In this document: positions 8,183 to 13,840 of the stretch, piece by piece
How positions within the stretch are numbered: the stretch's first letter is position 1
Layout of the letters: every line of letters begins with the position of its first letter
NCBI RefSeq assembly: GCF_900115675.1
Contig: NZ_FOXI01000014.1
Location: forward strand, 1-50,178
Direction of reading: 5' to 3'
DNA: 50,178 nucleotides
Source of the DNA: Halolamina pelagica
GTDB lineage: Archaea > Halobacteriota > Halobacteria > Halobacteriales > Haloferacaceae
Notes under the pieces: generated by a model
Told to the model about the DNA's origin: nothing
Seen by the model: the letters and a program-made list of their open reading frames with translations, nothing else
Database searches by the model: none
Translations under genes and position numbers: made by a program

Positions 8183-8274
8183 CGCACAGACCCGCAAGGT
8201 GCCGCCGTGGTGTCGCCGCGACACCAGCGAGCGGACGCTCCCGTGTGGGGAGTGGATGTCGATCCGCTGGTCGC
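8183..8274 (+). ncRNA. Candidate guide (omega) RNA region and right end behind tnpB
   Basis: The region directly behind the tnpB stop contains a strong hairpin, GGTGTCG-CCG-CGACACC (8209-8225). A second GCGAGCG/CGCTCGC pairing encloses the segment 8249-8274, which is repeated exactly at 10724-10749. In TnpB systems the guide RNA scaffold occupies this position. Transcription and processing are inferred. Confidence 0.35.
8249..8274 (+). repeat. 26-nt exact repeat, copy 1 (behind tnpB)
   Basis: It is identical over 26 nt to 10724-10749, 2.5 kb away. It starts GGAGTGGATG and ends GCTGGTCGC. Confidence 0.85.
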
Positions 8275-8378
8275 TCGCAGTTATCAGACGTTTCAGTAAG
8301 TGTTGTAAAAAACGCAACTTCCTGCTCACAATAGCCGGTTGGACATTCTCATTTAATAGGTTCTTGTCGTTATTGGGG

Positions 8379-9170
8379 TTAGACGGTGTTTCGACCGCCT
8401 CGAAATAGAATCGGTTCAGCAGTGTCTTTCACCGACTCGAACTGTTCGACCGCCCAGTCGACAGCGGTCTCAGTATCGTTCAGTATACAGCCCTGAATTC
8501 CTTTTTCTGTGTAGACGACGATACCCACATCCGTGTCATCGACGATCCACAGCCCATACGCGTAAGGGATTGGCCCACGGAGCAACGTGACGTCTGGGTC
8601 CTCTACAGCTTCTCTCGTCTCTTGGGGTTGCAACTCGTATAACTGGTCAAACACGTCTCCATCGACCACTAACTCCAATTCGTATGCATCACCTGTAACG
8701 GCAGCGTCGTAGAAGTCCATCGCTGAGCCCACAAGAGCCTTTGGCGCGAATCCACGAACGAGAGAGGCCTCGCGGATTGACTGAAGCATTGGGTCAAGAA
8801 CCGCGTCCGGGACGTTCTCCTCCGCAATATGCGCAGTTGACCCCGCGAGAAACGCTTCATGGATAGAAGTTTCGGTGGGGAGCGCAGCGAGAATCGGTGC
8901 TGCGTCGGCGAGATCGTTGAGAAACGATGCGTACTCGTCGTGTTTACGATATGCACACACCCCGGCCGCAGTTGCGTGCCATTCACCGTCCCGATACTCA
9001 ACGAGGTGTGCGTCAGCGAGCGAGCGCAGCACTCGATCAATCGTCGACCGCGAAGAGTCGAATAGTTCGGTAAGCTCACGTTTTGAACGTGGGGCCGCGG
9101 TGAGGACACGAAGAAATCCCGACCGGTCTGCGATGAGCGATTCAAAATCGGCGGGATCAGGTTGTTCCAT
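8379..9170 (-). CDS. HTH regulator with a FilR1-like sensor domain, divergent from the halocin gene
   Basis: The protein has 263 aa. The N-terminus is a winged helix (about residues 15-75: FLRVLTAAPRSKRELTELF, then SSRSTIDRVLRSLADAHLVEY). The C-terminal domain (about 120-255) has the layout of the FilR1/DUF1724 middle domain found in haloarchaeal and methanogen regulators, including LELVVDGDVFDQLYEL and LPYAYG-like PIPYAYGLWIVDD. Such proteins are DNA-binding regulators with an unknown ligand. It is transcribed away from the halocin C8-like gene, and the 190-bp spacer holds two inverted repeats and a hairpin, so control of that gene is likely (inferred). ATG 9170 gives the full HTH. It shares the moderately AT-rich composition of the halocin block. 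Confidence 0.8.
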   Translation of the reverse strand: MEQPDPADFESLIADRSGFLRVLTAAPRSKRELTELFDSSRSTIDRVLRSLADAHLVEYRDGEWHATAAGVCAYRKHDEYASFLNDLADAAPILAALPTETSIHEAFLAGSTAHIAEENVPDAVLDPMLQSIREASLVRGFAPKALVGSAMDFYDAAVTGDAYELELVVDGDVFDQLYELQPQETREAVEDPDVTLLRGPIPYAYGLWIVDDTDVGIVVYTEKGIQGCILNDTETAVDWAVEQFESVKDTAEPILFRGGRNTV

Positions 9171-9221
9171 TAACGAGTTCTAGTAGCGTGGGCGTATTCA
9201 GTTCTGTGGAGGTCAATTGGT

Positions 9222-9275
9222 TGTACACGAACCATGTTAGCAGAATGTGTACAGCTTGAGGGGGGCCCTCAAAGC
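9222..9275. promoter_or_regulatory. Inverted repeat and hairpin in the halocin-regulator spacer
   Basis: TGTACAC (9222-9228) pairs with GTGTACA (9247-9253). A hairpin of GCTTGAGGG with CCCTCAAAGC (one bulge) at 9254-9275 follows directly. Position between divergent genes suggests a regulator site. Confidence 0.45.
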
Positions 9276-9304
9276 TTGCGGGGGGTACTCTTGTCCTACC
9301 AGTC

Positions 9305-9328
9305 GTATTCATCAATTAACGTGAATAC
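9305..9328. promoter_or_regulatory. Candidate operator for the halocin C8-like gene
   Basis: GTATTCA (9305-9311) and TGAATAC (9322-9328) form a perfect 7-bp inverted repeat with a 10-bp AT-rich centre (TCAATTAACG). It lies 33 nt before the ATG at 9362, at the expected TATA position. A further half site, GTATTCA, is at about 9193-9199. Confidence 0.5.
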
Positions 9329-9361
9329 AAGCCGCGAAAGAGTGCTAAGTGGTGTGTTACC

Positions 9362-10486
9362 ATGGAGGAATCAGACTCCGACCCCGACTTTGACGAGGAA
9401 CAGTATCAGAACGAACTGAACGACGCTGTTGACGATGGCGGTGGCTGTATGGAGACTCTCCAAGCAGCTAATCAGGTTTCCAACTCGAATGAGGCTAATT
9501 TTGGCAACTTTAACACTGATGAGAACCGGCGGTCTGTACTACAAAAAACAGTTGCCTCATTGGCTGGTGTTGCTGGGTTCGGTGGACTGTCCGGAATGGC
9601 TGCCGGCAGTAAAGGATCGACCGAGCCGAAATCCCGGGCATCTGACGACCCCGACTTCGAAGCAACTGATGTCGAAGTCCGTGCGGGTGACGAGGTTCCC
9701 CGAGCGACCGCTATGGCGCTGAATAATTCGGAAATCAACAAGCTCAAAGCTGTGATGCGATCCGAAGGGAAGATGCAGCCCTCTGGCATAGTTTCTGTCG
9801 ATGTTGAGACAACCGATCCTGATCTGAACGATGTAGATCCTCGGGTGGTGATCGTTCCTTTTGAACCCGTTGGCAACCGTCCGGTCGATCCTCGGGACAC
9901 AACTGGACAGACCGATCCAGCGAACGTCGGTGCATTGTTTGCCGTCACCGTCGTACAAGAAGGCGAGCGTCAAGCGGCAACCGCATTCGGGGTTGCTTCT
10001 CACCCAACACAGTCAGGAGCAAAAACCATCGAAAGAGTTGACAACGGTGCTTCAGACGCTGGGCAGTTCCAGGCCAAGCTGATGACGTTCGGCCAAGATC
10101 AGGCCGGCGAAGAGCCAGCAATGGTCGGATCCCAGACGACCAAACTTCCCATCCGAAATGCTCGTCGCCCGAACCAGGACCAGAACAGTTCCAGTTCGTT
10201 GAACTCGGTAGGGACAGGCTCCGGGGCCCTCTCCACGGCGCAGGTGTCCGAAGGCTCGATACTCTCCTGTTTCCAATGTACTACGCTGGTCGGTATCCTG
10301 TGTAAACTTGGAGGGGGTCGCCTTAGCCAAAGTACCTGTCTAGTGCGGTGTCTGCCTCTAATTACTACTATCGGGGGTTATCTGATCTGTTCCGGGGGCT
10401 GTCTGTTGGTCGTCGAGGCGATTTCACGTGTCGGCTGTGGACTTGGTTCAGGGTACGTCTGTATTGTCGCAGGGTACTGTAACTGA
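9362..10486 (+). CDS. Halocin C8-like precursor (Tat signal, immunity-type propeptide, 10-Cys microhalocin)
   Basis: The protein has 374 aa. A twin-arginine signal (NRRSVLQKTVASLAGVAGFGG, about residues 55-75) is preceded by an unusually long acidic leader. A hydrophilic propeptide of about 220 residues follows, then a hydrophobic Gly/Cys-rich C-terminus of about 76 residues starting near SEGSILSC. I count ten cysteines there (SC, FQC, LC, TC, RC, IC, GC, GC, VC, YC). Halocin C8 is a 76-aa, ten-cysteine peptide cut from the C-terminus of a Tat-exported pro-protein whose N-terminal part (HalI) gives immunity. The layout here matches, although the mature sequence looks diverged. The role is therefore an antimicrobial peptide against other haloarchaea plus self-protection (family knowledge). 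The ATG at 9362 follows a candidate operator. Small membrane-protein genes follow. Confidence 0.85.
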   Translation: MEESDSDPDFDEEQYQNELNDAVDDGGGCMETLQAANQVSNSNEANFGNFNTDENRRSVLQKTVASLAGVAGFGGLSGMAAGSKGSTEPKSRASDDPDFEATDVEVRAGDEVPRATAMALNNSEINKLKAVMRSEGKMQPSGIVSVDVETTDPDLNDVDPRVVIVPFEPVGNRPVDPRDTTGQTDPANVGALFAVTVVQEGERQAATAFGVASHPTQSGAKTIERVDNGASDAGQFQAKLMTFGQDQAGEEPAMVGSQTTKLPIRNARRPNQDQNSSSSLNSVGTGSGALSTAQVSEGSILSCFQCTTLVGILCKLGGGRLSQSTCLVRCLPLITTIGGYLICSGGCLLVVEAISRVGCGLGSGYVCIVAGYCN

Positions 10487-10518
10487 ACTCTTATCCTTCT
10501 CCTTGCGTACTATAAATT

Positions 10519-10704
10519 ATGACTCAAACAAACACGGATTCCGCTCGACTTCGTACTCGAATCGCCCTTTCTGTCGTCGGTGTGGTGGGTGCTGCCGCCC
10601 TCGGTTACCTCCTCCGAGGGCCAGAAGTCGCGTTAGCTATCGGCGCCGGCGTTGCTGTCGTGGAACTCTTTGTTGCGCTGTATCAACGCGTTAGGACAAC
10701 GTGA
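10519..10704 (+). CDS. Small membrane protein next to the halocin gene
   Basis: This 61-aa protein begins MTQTNTDSARLRTR and has two hydrophobic stretches (IALSVVGVVGAAALGYLL and VALAIGAGVAVVELFVALY) joined by RGPE, giving a helical hairpin in the membrane. I do not recognise a family. It lies 32 nt behind the halocin C8-like precursor on the same strand, so co-transcription is likely, and a role in immunity, export or maturation is possible but unproven. A TATA-like ACTATAAATT (about 10508-10517) just before the start may also allow its own transcript, though it is closer to the ATG than usual. Confidence 0.6.
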   Translation: MTQTNTDSARLRTRIALSVVGVVGAAALGYLLRGPEVALAIGAGVAVVELFVALYQRVRTT

Positions 10705-10723
10705 CTCCAGTGCCCCGGGCTCC

Positions 10724-10749
10724 GGAGTGGATGTCGATCCGCTGGTCGC
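10724..10749 (+). repeat. 26-nt exact repeat, copy 2 (downstream of the halocin locus)
   Basis: It is identical to 8249-8274 behind tnpB. Here no tnpB precedes it and a T-rich run (CCCCTTTTTCG) follows. It could be a solo right end of the same element family, or a site matched by the element's RNA. Confidence 0.85.
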
Positions 10750-10832
10750 CCCTTTTTCGTATCACTACGCGGTTGACCGACCTCGAAGACCTCACCTCAA
10801 AACATTTTGTCACCCCGTGATTCAGACAGACT

Positions 10833-11062
10833 ATGAGCAGTAAAACCGTCGAGAAAGCTCGCTGGCTTGTCTATTTCGATAGGGTTGCTCGAGGAGTACT
10901 GCTACTTGGTGGTGCGTTTATTTTTCTACGGAAGATTGTCGCAAGCTTCCAGGTCTGTACTGCTGGTGAAGCATGCCCCCAACCATCACTTCTGAAGCCG
11001 TCGTTACAGCACTGTTCGGTGTGATAGTAATTTACGCGGGATATCGATTTCAACCTGAGTAA
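10833..11062 (+). pseudogene. Small two-helix membrane protein split by a frameshift in a C5 run
   Basis: The first frame (10833-11024) gives MSSKTVEKARWLVYFDRVARG followed by one membrane helix (VLLLGGAFIFLRKIVASF) and EACPQPS, ending in an unlikely tail. A second frame from ATG 10973 (MPPTITSEAVVTALFGVIVIYAGYRFQPE, stop 11062) holds a second helix. Adding one C in the homopolymer at 10976-10980 joins them into a 76-aa two-helix protein reading ...TAGEACPPTITSEAVV.... The break may be a real mutation, programmed slippage or a sequencing error. Size, topology and place behind the halocin gene resemble the 61-aa protein before it, so both are candidate accessory or immunity proteins (inferred). 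Confidence 0.5.
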
Positions 11063-11150
11063 CGGAAGTCGGGATCGGGGTTTGCTGAACAGACTTTGAT
11101 CAGGCGCTAACGTCTCAATCTTCTCCAGTATCAAGCGTTTACGGCTCGCA

Positions 11151-11198
11151 CCGCTCGCCGCATTCCGCCCTCCGCGTCGCTCGCGACCGACCATTCCG
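11151..11198 (+). repeat. Dispersed boundary repeat, copy 2
   Basis: It is the second copy of the 4936-4981 repeat in the same orientation. Positions 11167-11198 are identical to 4950-4981. It marks the right edge of the AT-rich 5-11 kb island. Confidence 0.8.
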
Positions 11199-11405
11199 GG
11201 CATGCGGGCGCTCTCCGCACCGCCCGCGCCCGTTCCGGGCTAAAGTGTATGTGCCCTCGACGCCAGCGCTTCACCCGTTTGGGTCCTGCGGACCTCGGCA
11301 GAGCCGACCGCGACGGACGTAGTTGCGTCGCGGCGAACGGGGAATGCGCTGGCCGCTCGCTCCGGGCGGGTCGGCGCGCGGTGCTGGTTGGGTGACCCTC
11401 CTAAG

Positions 11406-11461
11406 GCGCGCTCTCGCTCGCGCCCGGGAGGGCGCTCGCGAAGGCGCGAGCGAGAGCGCGC
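11406..11461. repeat. Perfect 19-bp inverted repeat, 18-nt spacer
   Basis: The arm GCGCGCTCTCGCTCGCGCC (11406-11424) pairs perfectly with 11443-11461. It lies about 100 nt before the ssDNA-binding protein gene. It could be a very stable RNA hairpin or a cruciform-forming DNA site. Confidence 0.75.
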
Positions 11462-11493
11462 AGATGGTTCTGTCGGTCGTTGTCGTCGGAAAA

Positions 11494-11561
11494 CCGCGAT
11501 GTAAGGGCATCGCGGTGTCGGCGCGTGAGCGCCTTCGTCGGAAATCACCTTGTGAGTGATT
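11494..11561 (+). promoter_or_regulatory. Three tandem stem-loops in the leader of the OB-fold protein gene
   Basis: The stem-loops are CCGCGATG-TAAGGG-CATCGCGG (11494-11515), GGCGC-GTGA-GCGCC (11520-11533) and AATCAC-CTTGTGA-GTGATT (11543-11561). The last ends 3 nt before the ATG. TCGTCGGAAA occurs on both sides of the first two hairpins. This looks like a folded 5' UTR. Confidence 0.55.
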
Positions 11562-11564
11562 CCA

Positions 11565-12431
11565 ATGTCTAGTAACAACGCTAGCGGAAAGATCGTTTCG
11601 GTCGATGAACAGGCATTCGAGAAAGCGGACGAGCAGGCGGTCGATGAAGATGGCTTCCCGGTCGTCGACGAGACGCCGGAGTTCGAGGCGGCAGTCGAGC
11701 AGGAGACGCAGGCGAAGGTGGATGCGAACCACCCGGACGGGATCGCGGACACGAGCGAGGACCGGATTCACGGTGTCACCCTCGAACAGGAAGAGCGCAT
11801 TCAGGCGCGGGAAGCCGAACTGGAGCGCATCAGTGCCCAGGCCGAGCTGGGAACGCAGGAGGGCCGGGAGCAGCGCACGCGGGAGGTCGTCAGCGAGCTG
11901 TGTGGTCGTGACGAGCCGGCGCCGACGGAGCGCACGGATCCCCGTGAGAAGCTGACGCAAGACGAACTCGCGAAGGTGAACAAGCAGGCGATGCGCATCA
12001 GCGACGAAGTGAAAGGCGGCTGGTCGAGAGCGGTCGTCGCGAAGCAGCTGGCCGAGAAGGTGCAGCGCGGACGGGACGTCACGAAGGCGGTGCTGGAGAC
12101 CCTCGAGGAGTTGAAGGCGGCGCCGGGGGCGATCGTGCCCATCGCGGACGTGCCGGACGTCCCGGTCGGTGAGGTGACGGTCGAAGGCACAGTGAGCGAG
12201 CTCTGGGAGCCTTCCTCCACGAGCATCCAGCAGGTCGGGCTGATAGCGGATGACAGCGGGAAAATCAAGTTCACCGTTTGGAACAAGAGCAACCAGACAG
12301 TGGTGCAGAAAGGCGAAACGGTCCGGTTTCGGGCAGCAGCCAAGAACTGGTACGAAGGCCGGTGCTCAATTGCGCTAACCGGGTGGTCGGATATCCACTT
12401 TCCGGAGCGCGGTCGGTGGTGGGAAGAATAG
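11565..12431 (+). CDS. OB-fold single-stranded DNA-binding (RPA-like) protein
   Basis: The protein has 288 aa. Residues 1-190 are acidic and helical, with a coiled-coil-like segment (EQEERIQAREAELERISAQAELG). The C-terminal 100 residues form an OB fold: VPVGEVTVEGTVSELWEPSSTSIQQVGLIADDSGKIKFTVWNKSN, then VQKGETVRFRAAAKNWYEGRCSIALT. This matches haloarchaeal plasmid and viral RPA-like proteins, which coat ssDNA in replication and repair. An in-frame GTG at 11556 lies inside the last leader hairpin; ATG 11565 is preferred. The heavily structured leader suggests post-transcriptional control, perhaps by the protein itself (inferred). A T-rich run at 12444-12457 probably ends the transcript. No partner gene is adjacent, so it is likely monocistronic. 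Confidence 0.8.
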   Translation: MSSNNASGKIVSVDEQAFEKADEQAVDEDGFPVVDETPEFEAAVEQETQAKVDANHPDGIADTSEDRIHGVTLEQEERIQAREAELERISAQAELGTQEGREQRTREVVSELCGRDEPAPTERTDPREKLTQDELAKVNKQAMRISDEVKGGWSRAVVAKQLAEKVQRGRDVTKAVLETLEELKAAPGAIVPIADVPDVPVGEVTVEGTVSELWEPSSTSIQQVGLIADDSGKIKFTVWNKSNQTVVQKGETVRFRAAAKNWYEGRCSIALTGWSDIHFPERGRWWEE

Positions 12432-12443
12432 CGAGGATGCGGT

Positions 12444-12457
12444 CTCTTTCTTTTTTA
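12444..12457 (+). terminator. T-rich terminator behind the OB-fold gene
   Basis: TCTCTTTCTTTTTT lies 13-26 nt after the stop codon. Runs of T are typical archaeal terminators. Confidence 0.5.
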
Positions 12458-12476
12458 TGTGCCAGACCAGACCCAA

Positions 12477-12501
12477 GCCCCACCGCCCCACCCTCCGCTC
12501 C
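12477..12501 (+). repeat. 25-nt direct repeat, left copy, flanking the LAGLIDADG gene
   Basis: It is identical to 13335-13359, and about 15 bases to the left are also similar (GCCAGACCAG versus GCCGGACCAG). It can also pair with GGAGGGTGGGGTGGTG near 12547-12562 as a long hairpin. Confidence 0.8.
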
Positions 12502-12599
12502 GTGCTCGCTCCCTGCGGTCGCTGCGCGCGCAGCCACGACCGTTGTGGAGGGTGGGGTGGTGAGTTGATCTCTTCTCGTCCAATATGTAGCAGGGAGAG

Positions 12600-12628
12600 T
12601 TTATCCGCGCCGCCGATGGGTGCAGCGC
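12600..12628 (+). promoter_or_regulatory. Leader element 2, in front of the LAGLIDADG gene
   Basis: TTTATCC is followed by GCGC...GATGGGTGCA...GCGC (stem ends 12607-12610/12625-12628). The next base but one starts the ATG at 12630. The loop carries the family's GATGGGTGC. Confidence 0.6.
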
Positions 12629-12629
12629 G

Positions 12630-13259
12630 ATGTCAAATAGTTCACCCGAGACCCACGATTTCGATGCGTGGTTCACTGGCTTCTTCGACGGCGAAGGCTG
12701 TATCCGCATCGCAATTGCCGACCGTGAGCGGTACAGTACCGGCTTTGAACTTGCACCAATGCTCCGAATCACCCACGAACAGTTGACCGGAACTCTCGAC
12801 GCAGAAGGCTGGATTGGCGTGAAAGTAAACCAGAATAGTGAGTATCGAGTCGACCACCGACTTCAGCCGCAAATCGAGGTCACCGAAACATATCGTGACC
12901 ACCTGATGGAGGCGCTCTGTGCGTACTGTGATGCTCACGATGTGAACTGTCATGTGTCCAGTCTCGAAGCCAATGAGAACCGGAGCGATCAGTACATTTG
13001 GGGCGTGCAGGGTATCAGCAATACCCGGACGCTCCTCACCCCGCTCCGCGATCAGTTCATTGTCAAGCGCGAGCAGGTCGATCTCCTCCTTGACGAGATT
13101 CTGCCCCGGATGGACCAGGGCGTCCATCACGAGAAAGAAGGCTTTCTTGAGGTGATGTACTACGTCGACCGGTTCAACTCGTACAAAGGTGGCAGTCGAG
13201 GGAAATACACACTCGAGTATTTCGAGGAACTCTGGGGGATGGAATACACTCCCGAGTAG
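12630..13259 (+). CDS. Free-standing LAGLIDADG homing endonuclease-like protein
   Basis: This 209-aa protein has two LAGLIDADG-type helices, WFTGFFDGEGCI (about residues 14-25) and LTGTLDAEGWIGV (about 51-63), each ending in the acidic residue that binds the metal. The second is followed by the usual beta-sheet (YRVDHRLQPQIEV) and the helical arrangement HLMEALCAYCDAHDV. The two motifs are only about 37 residues apart, whereas a normal two-domain enzyme has about 100, so the first half looks internally shortened. Such enzymes cut long, rare DNA sites and promote their own copying. No intron or intein host surrounds it. It is flanked by 25-nt direct repeats, consistent with a mobile cassette (inferred). 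It could now serve as a regulator rather than a nuclease. Confidence 0.75.
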   Translation: MSNSSPETHDFDAWFTGFFDGEGCIRIAIADRERYSTGFELAPMLRITHEQLTGTLDAEGWIGVKVNQNSEYRVDHRLQPQIEVTETYRDHLMEALCAYCDAHDVNCHVSSLEANENRSDQYIWGVQGISNTRTLLTPLRDQFIVKREQVDLLLDEILPRMDQGVHHEKEGFLEVMYYVDRFNSYKGGSRGKYTLEYFEELWGMEYTPE

Positions 13260-13334
13260 TTGTATCGCGCGGTTGCCCCACGAGAGAGCCAGATGACGAC
13301 ACCTCTTGTTTTAGTGAGCGCCGGACCAGCCCGA

Positions 13335-13359
13335 GCCCCACCGCCCCACCCTCCGCTCC
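13335..13359 (+). repeat. 25-nt direct repeat, right copy, flanking the LAGLIDADG gene
   Basis: It is identical to 12477-12501. It lies 75 nt after the endonuclease stop, behind a T-rich run (CTCTTGTTTTAG) that resembles the run before the left copy. Confidence 0.8.
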
Positions 13360-13451
13360 CGGCCTCCCTCCGGTCGGCCGGCAGCCACAACCGGAGTCAC
13401 AGTTTTCGGGAGTGATTTAGCGCGGGGCAAGACCACTGTCGCGACGGAGTC

Positions 13452-13484
13452 TGTTTATTTGCCCCCTGGAGGGGCGGAGGGCAC
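13452..13484 (+). promoter_or_regulatory. Leader element 3, in front of the 67-aa zinc-finger gene
   Basis: TGTTTATTT is followed by GCCCC-CTGGA-GGGGC (13461-13475), or alternatively GCCC...GGGC closing at 13482. It ends 24 nt before the ATG at 13508. Confidence 0.6.
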
Positions 13485-13507
13485 ATCAGACCGTGTCCCC
13501 GACACCA

Positions 13508-13711
13508 ATGTCCGAAGAACACACCCTCACGGCCCGAGAGCGGCTTCGCATTCACCTCCGCGAAGCCCGTCGCACGACCGACTCGCCGATCGTGGAAGCA
13601 CAGCTTGACGCCGCGCTGGACGCCTGGAAGGACCTGCCGCCGACACCCCTGCGGGAGTGTCCCGTCTGTGGGAAAGTCGGATTGCCAGAGCGAATCAAGC
13701 AACATAACTGA
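13508..13711 (+). CDS. Small putative zinc-finger protein
   Basis: This 67-aa protein has a charged helical N-terminus (EEHTLTARERLRIHLREARRTT) and a C-terminal CPVCGKVGLPERIKQHN. The CxxC pair plus a terminal His gives three zinc ligands of a finger, and the fourth is not obvious. An upstream in-frame GTG at 13493 exists, but ATG 13508 is preferred because the leader element ends 24 nt before it, as for related genes. Single small zinc fingers of this kind are frequent on haloarchaeal plasmids and may bind nucleic acid or proteins. The role is unknown. The gene is isolated between the LAGLIDADG cassette and the KAP NTPase, both on the same strand. Confidence 0.65.
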   Translation: MSEEHTLTARERLRIHLREARRTTDSPIVEAQLDAALDAWKDLPPTPLRECPVCGKVGLPERIKQHN

Positions 13712-13810
13712 GAATCGAAGGCCAGTGAGAACCTGAAGCGGGGGCTGAGGAGCTGTAACTTCTAGTCGGTTCGTCTGATTTTCAAACTCCAATTTCAGTA
13801 CATGGTTATC

Positions 13811-13818
13811 TTTTATTT
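13811..13818 (+). promoter_or_regulatory. TATA box of the KAP NTPase gene
   Basis: TTTTATTT is centred about 26 nt before ATG 13841. It decides the start against the upstream in-frame ATG at 13802. Confidence 0.6.
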
Positions 13819-13840
13819 GGGTGCTGGCAGATTCGAAGCC

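Larger units (their letters stand above)
11063..11564. other. 500-bp non-coding region: boundary repeat, 19-bp inverted repeat, structured leader
   Basis: I see no gene here. From left to right it holds an AT-neutral tail, a copy of the boundary repeat (11151-11198), a GC-rich stretch, a perfect 19-bp inverted repeat (11406-11424/11443-11461), and three stem-loops ending just before the ATG at 11565. Confidence 0.7.

Noticed and set aside
9234-9419. 61-aa plus frame upstream of the halocin gene
   Set aside because: It runs through the operator region and the halocin start; no coding character.
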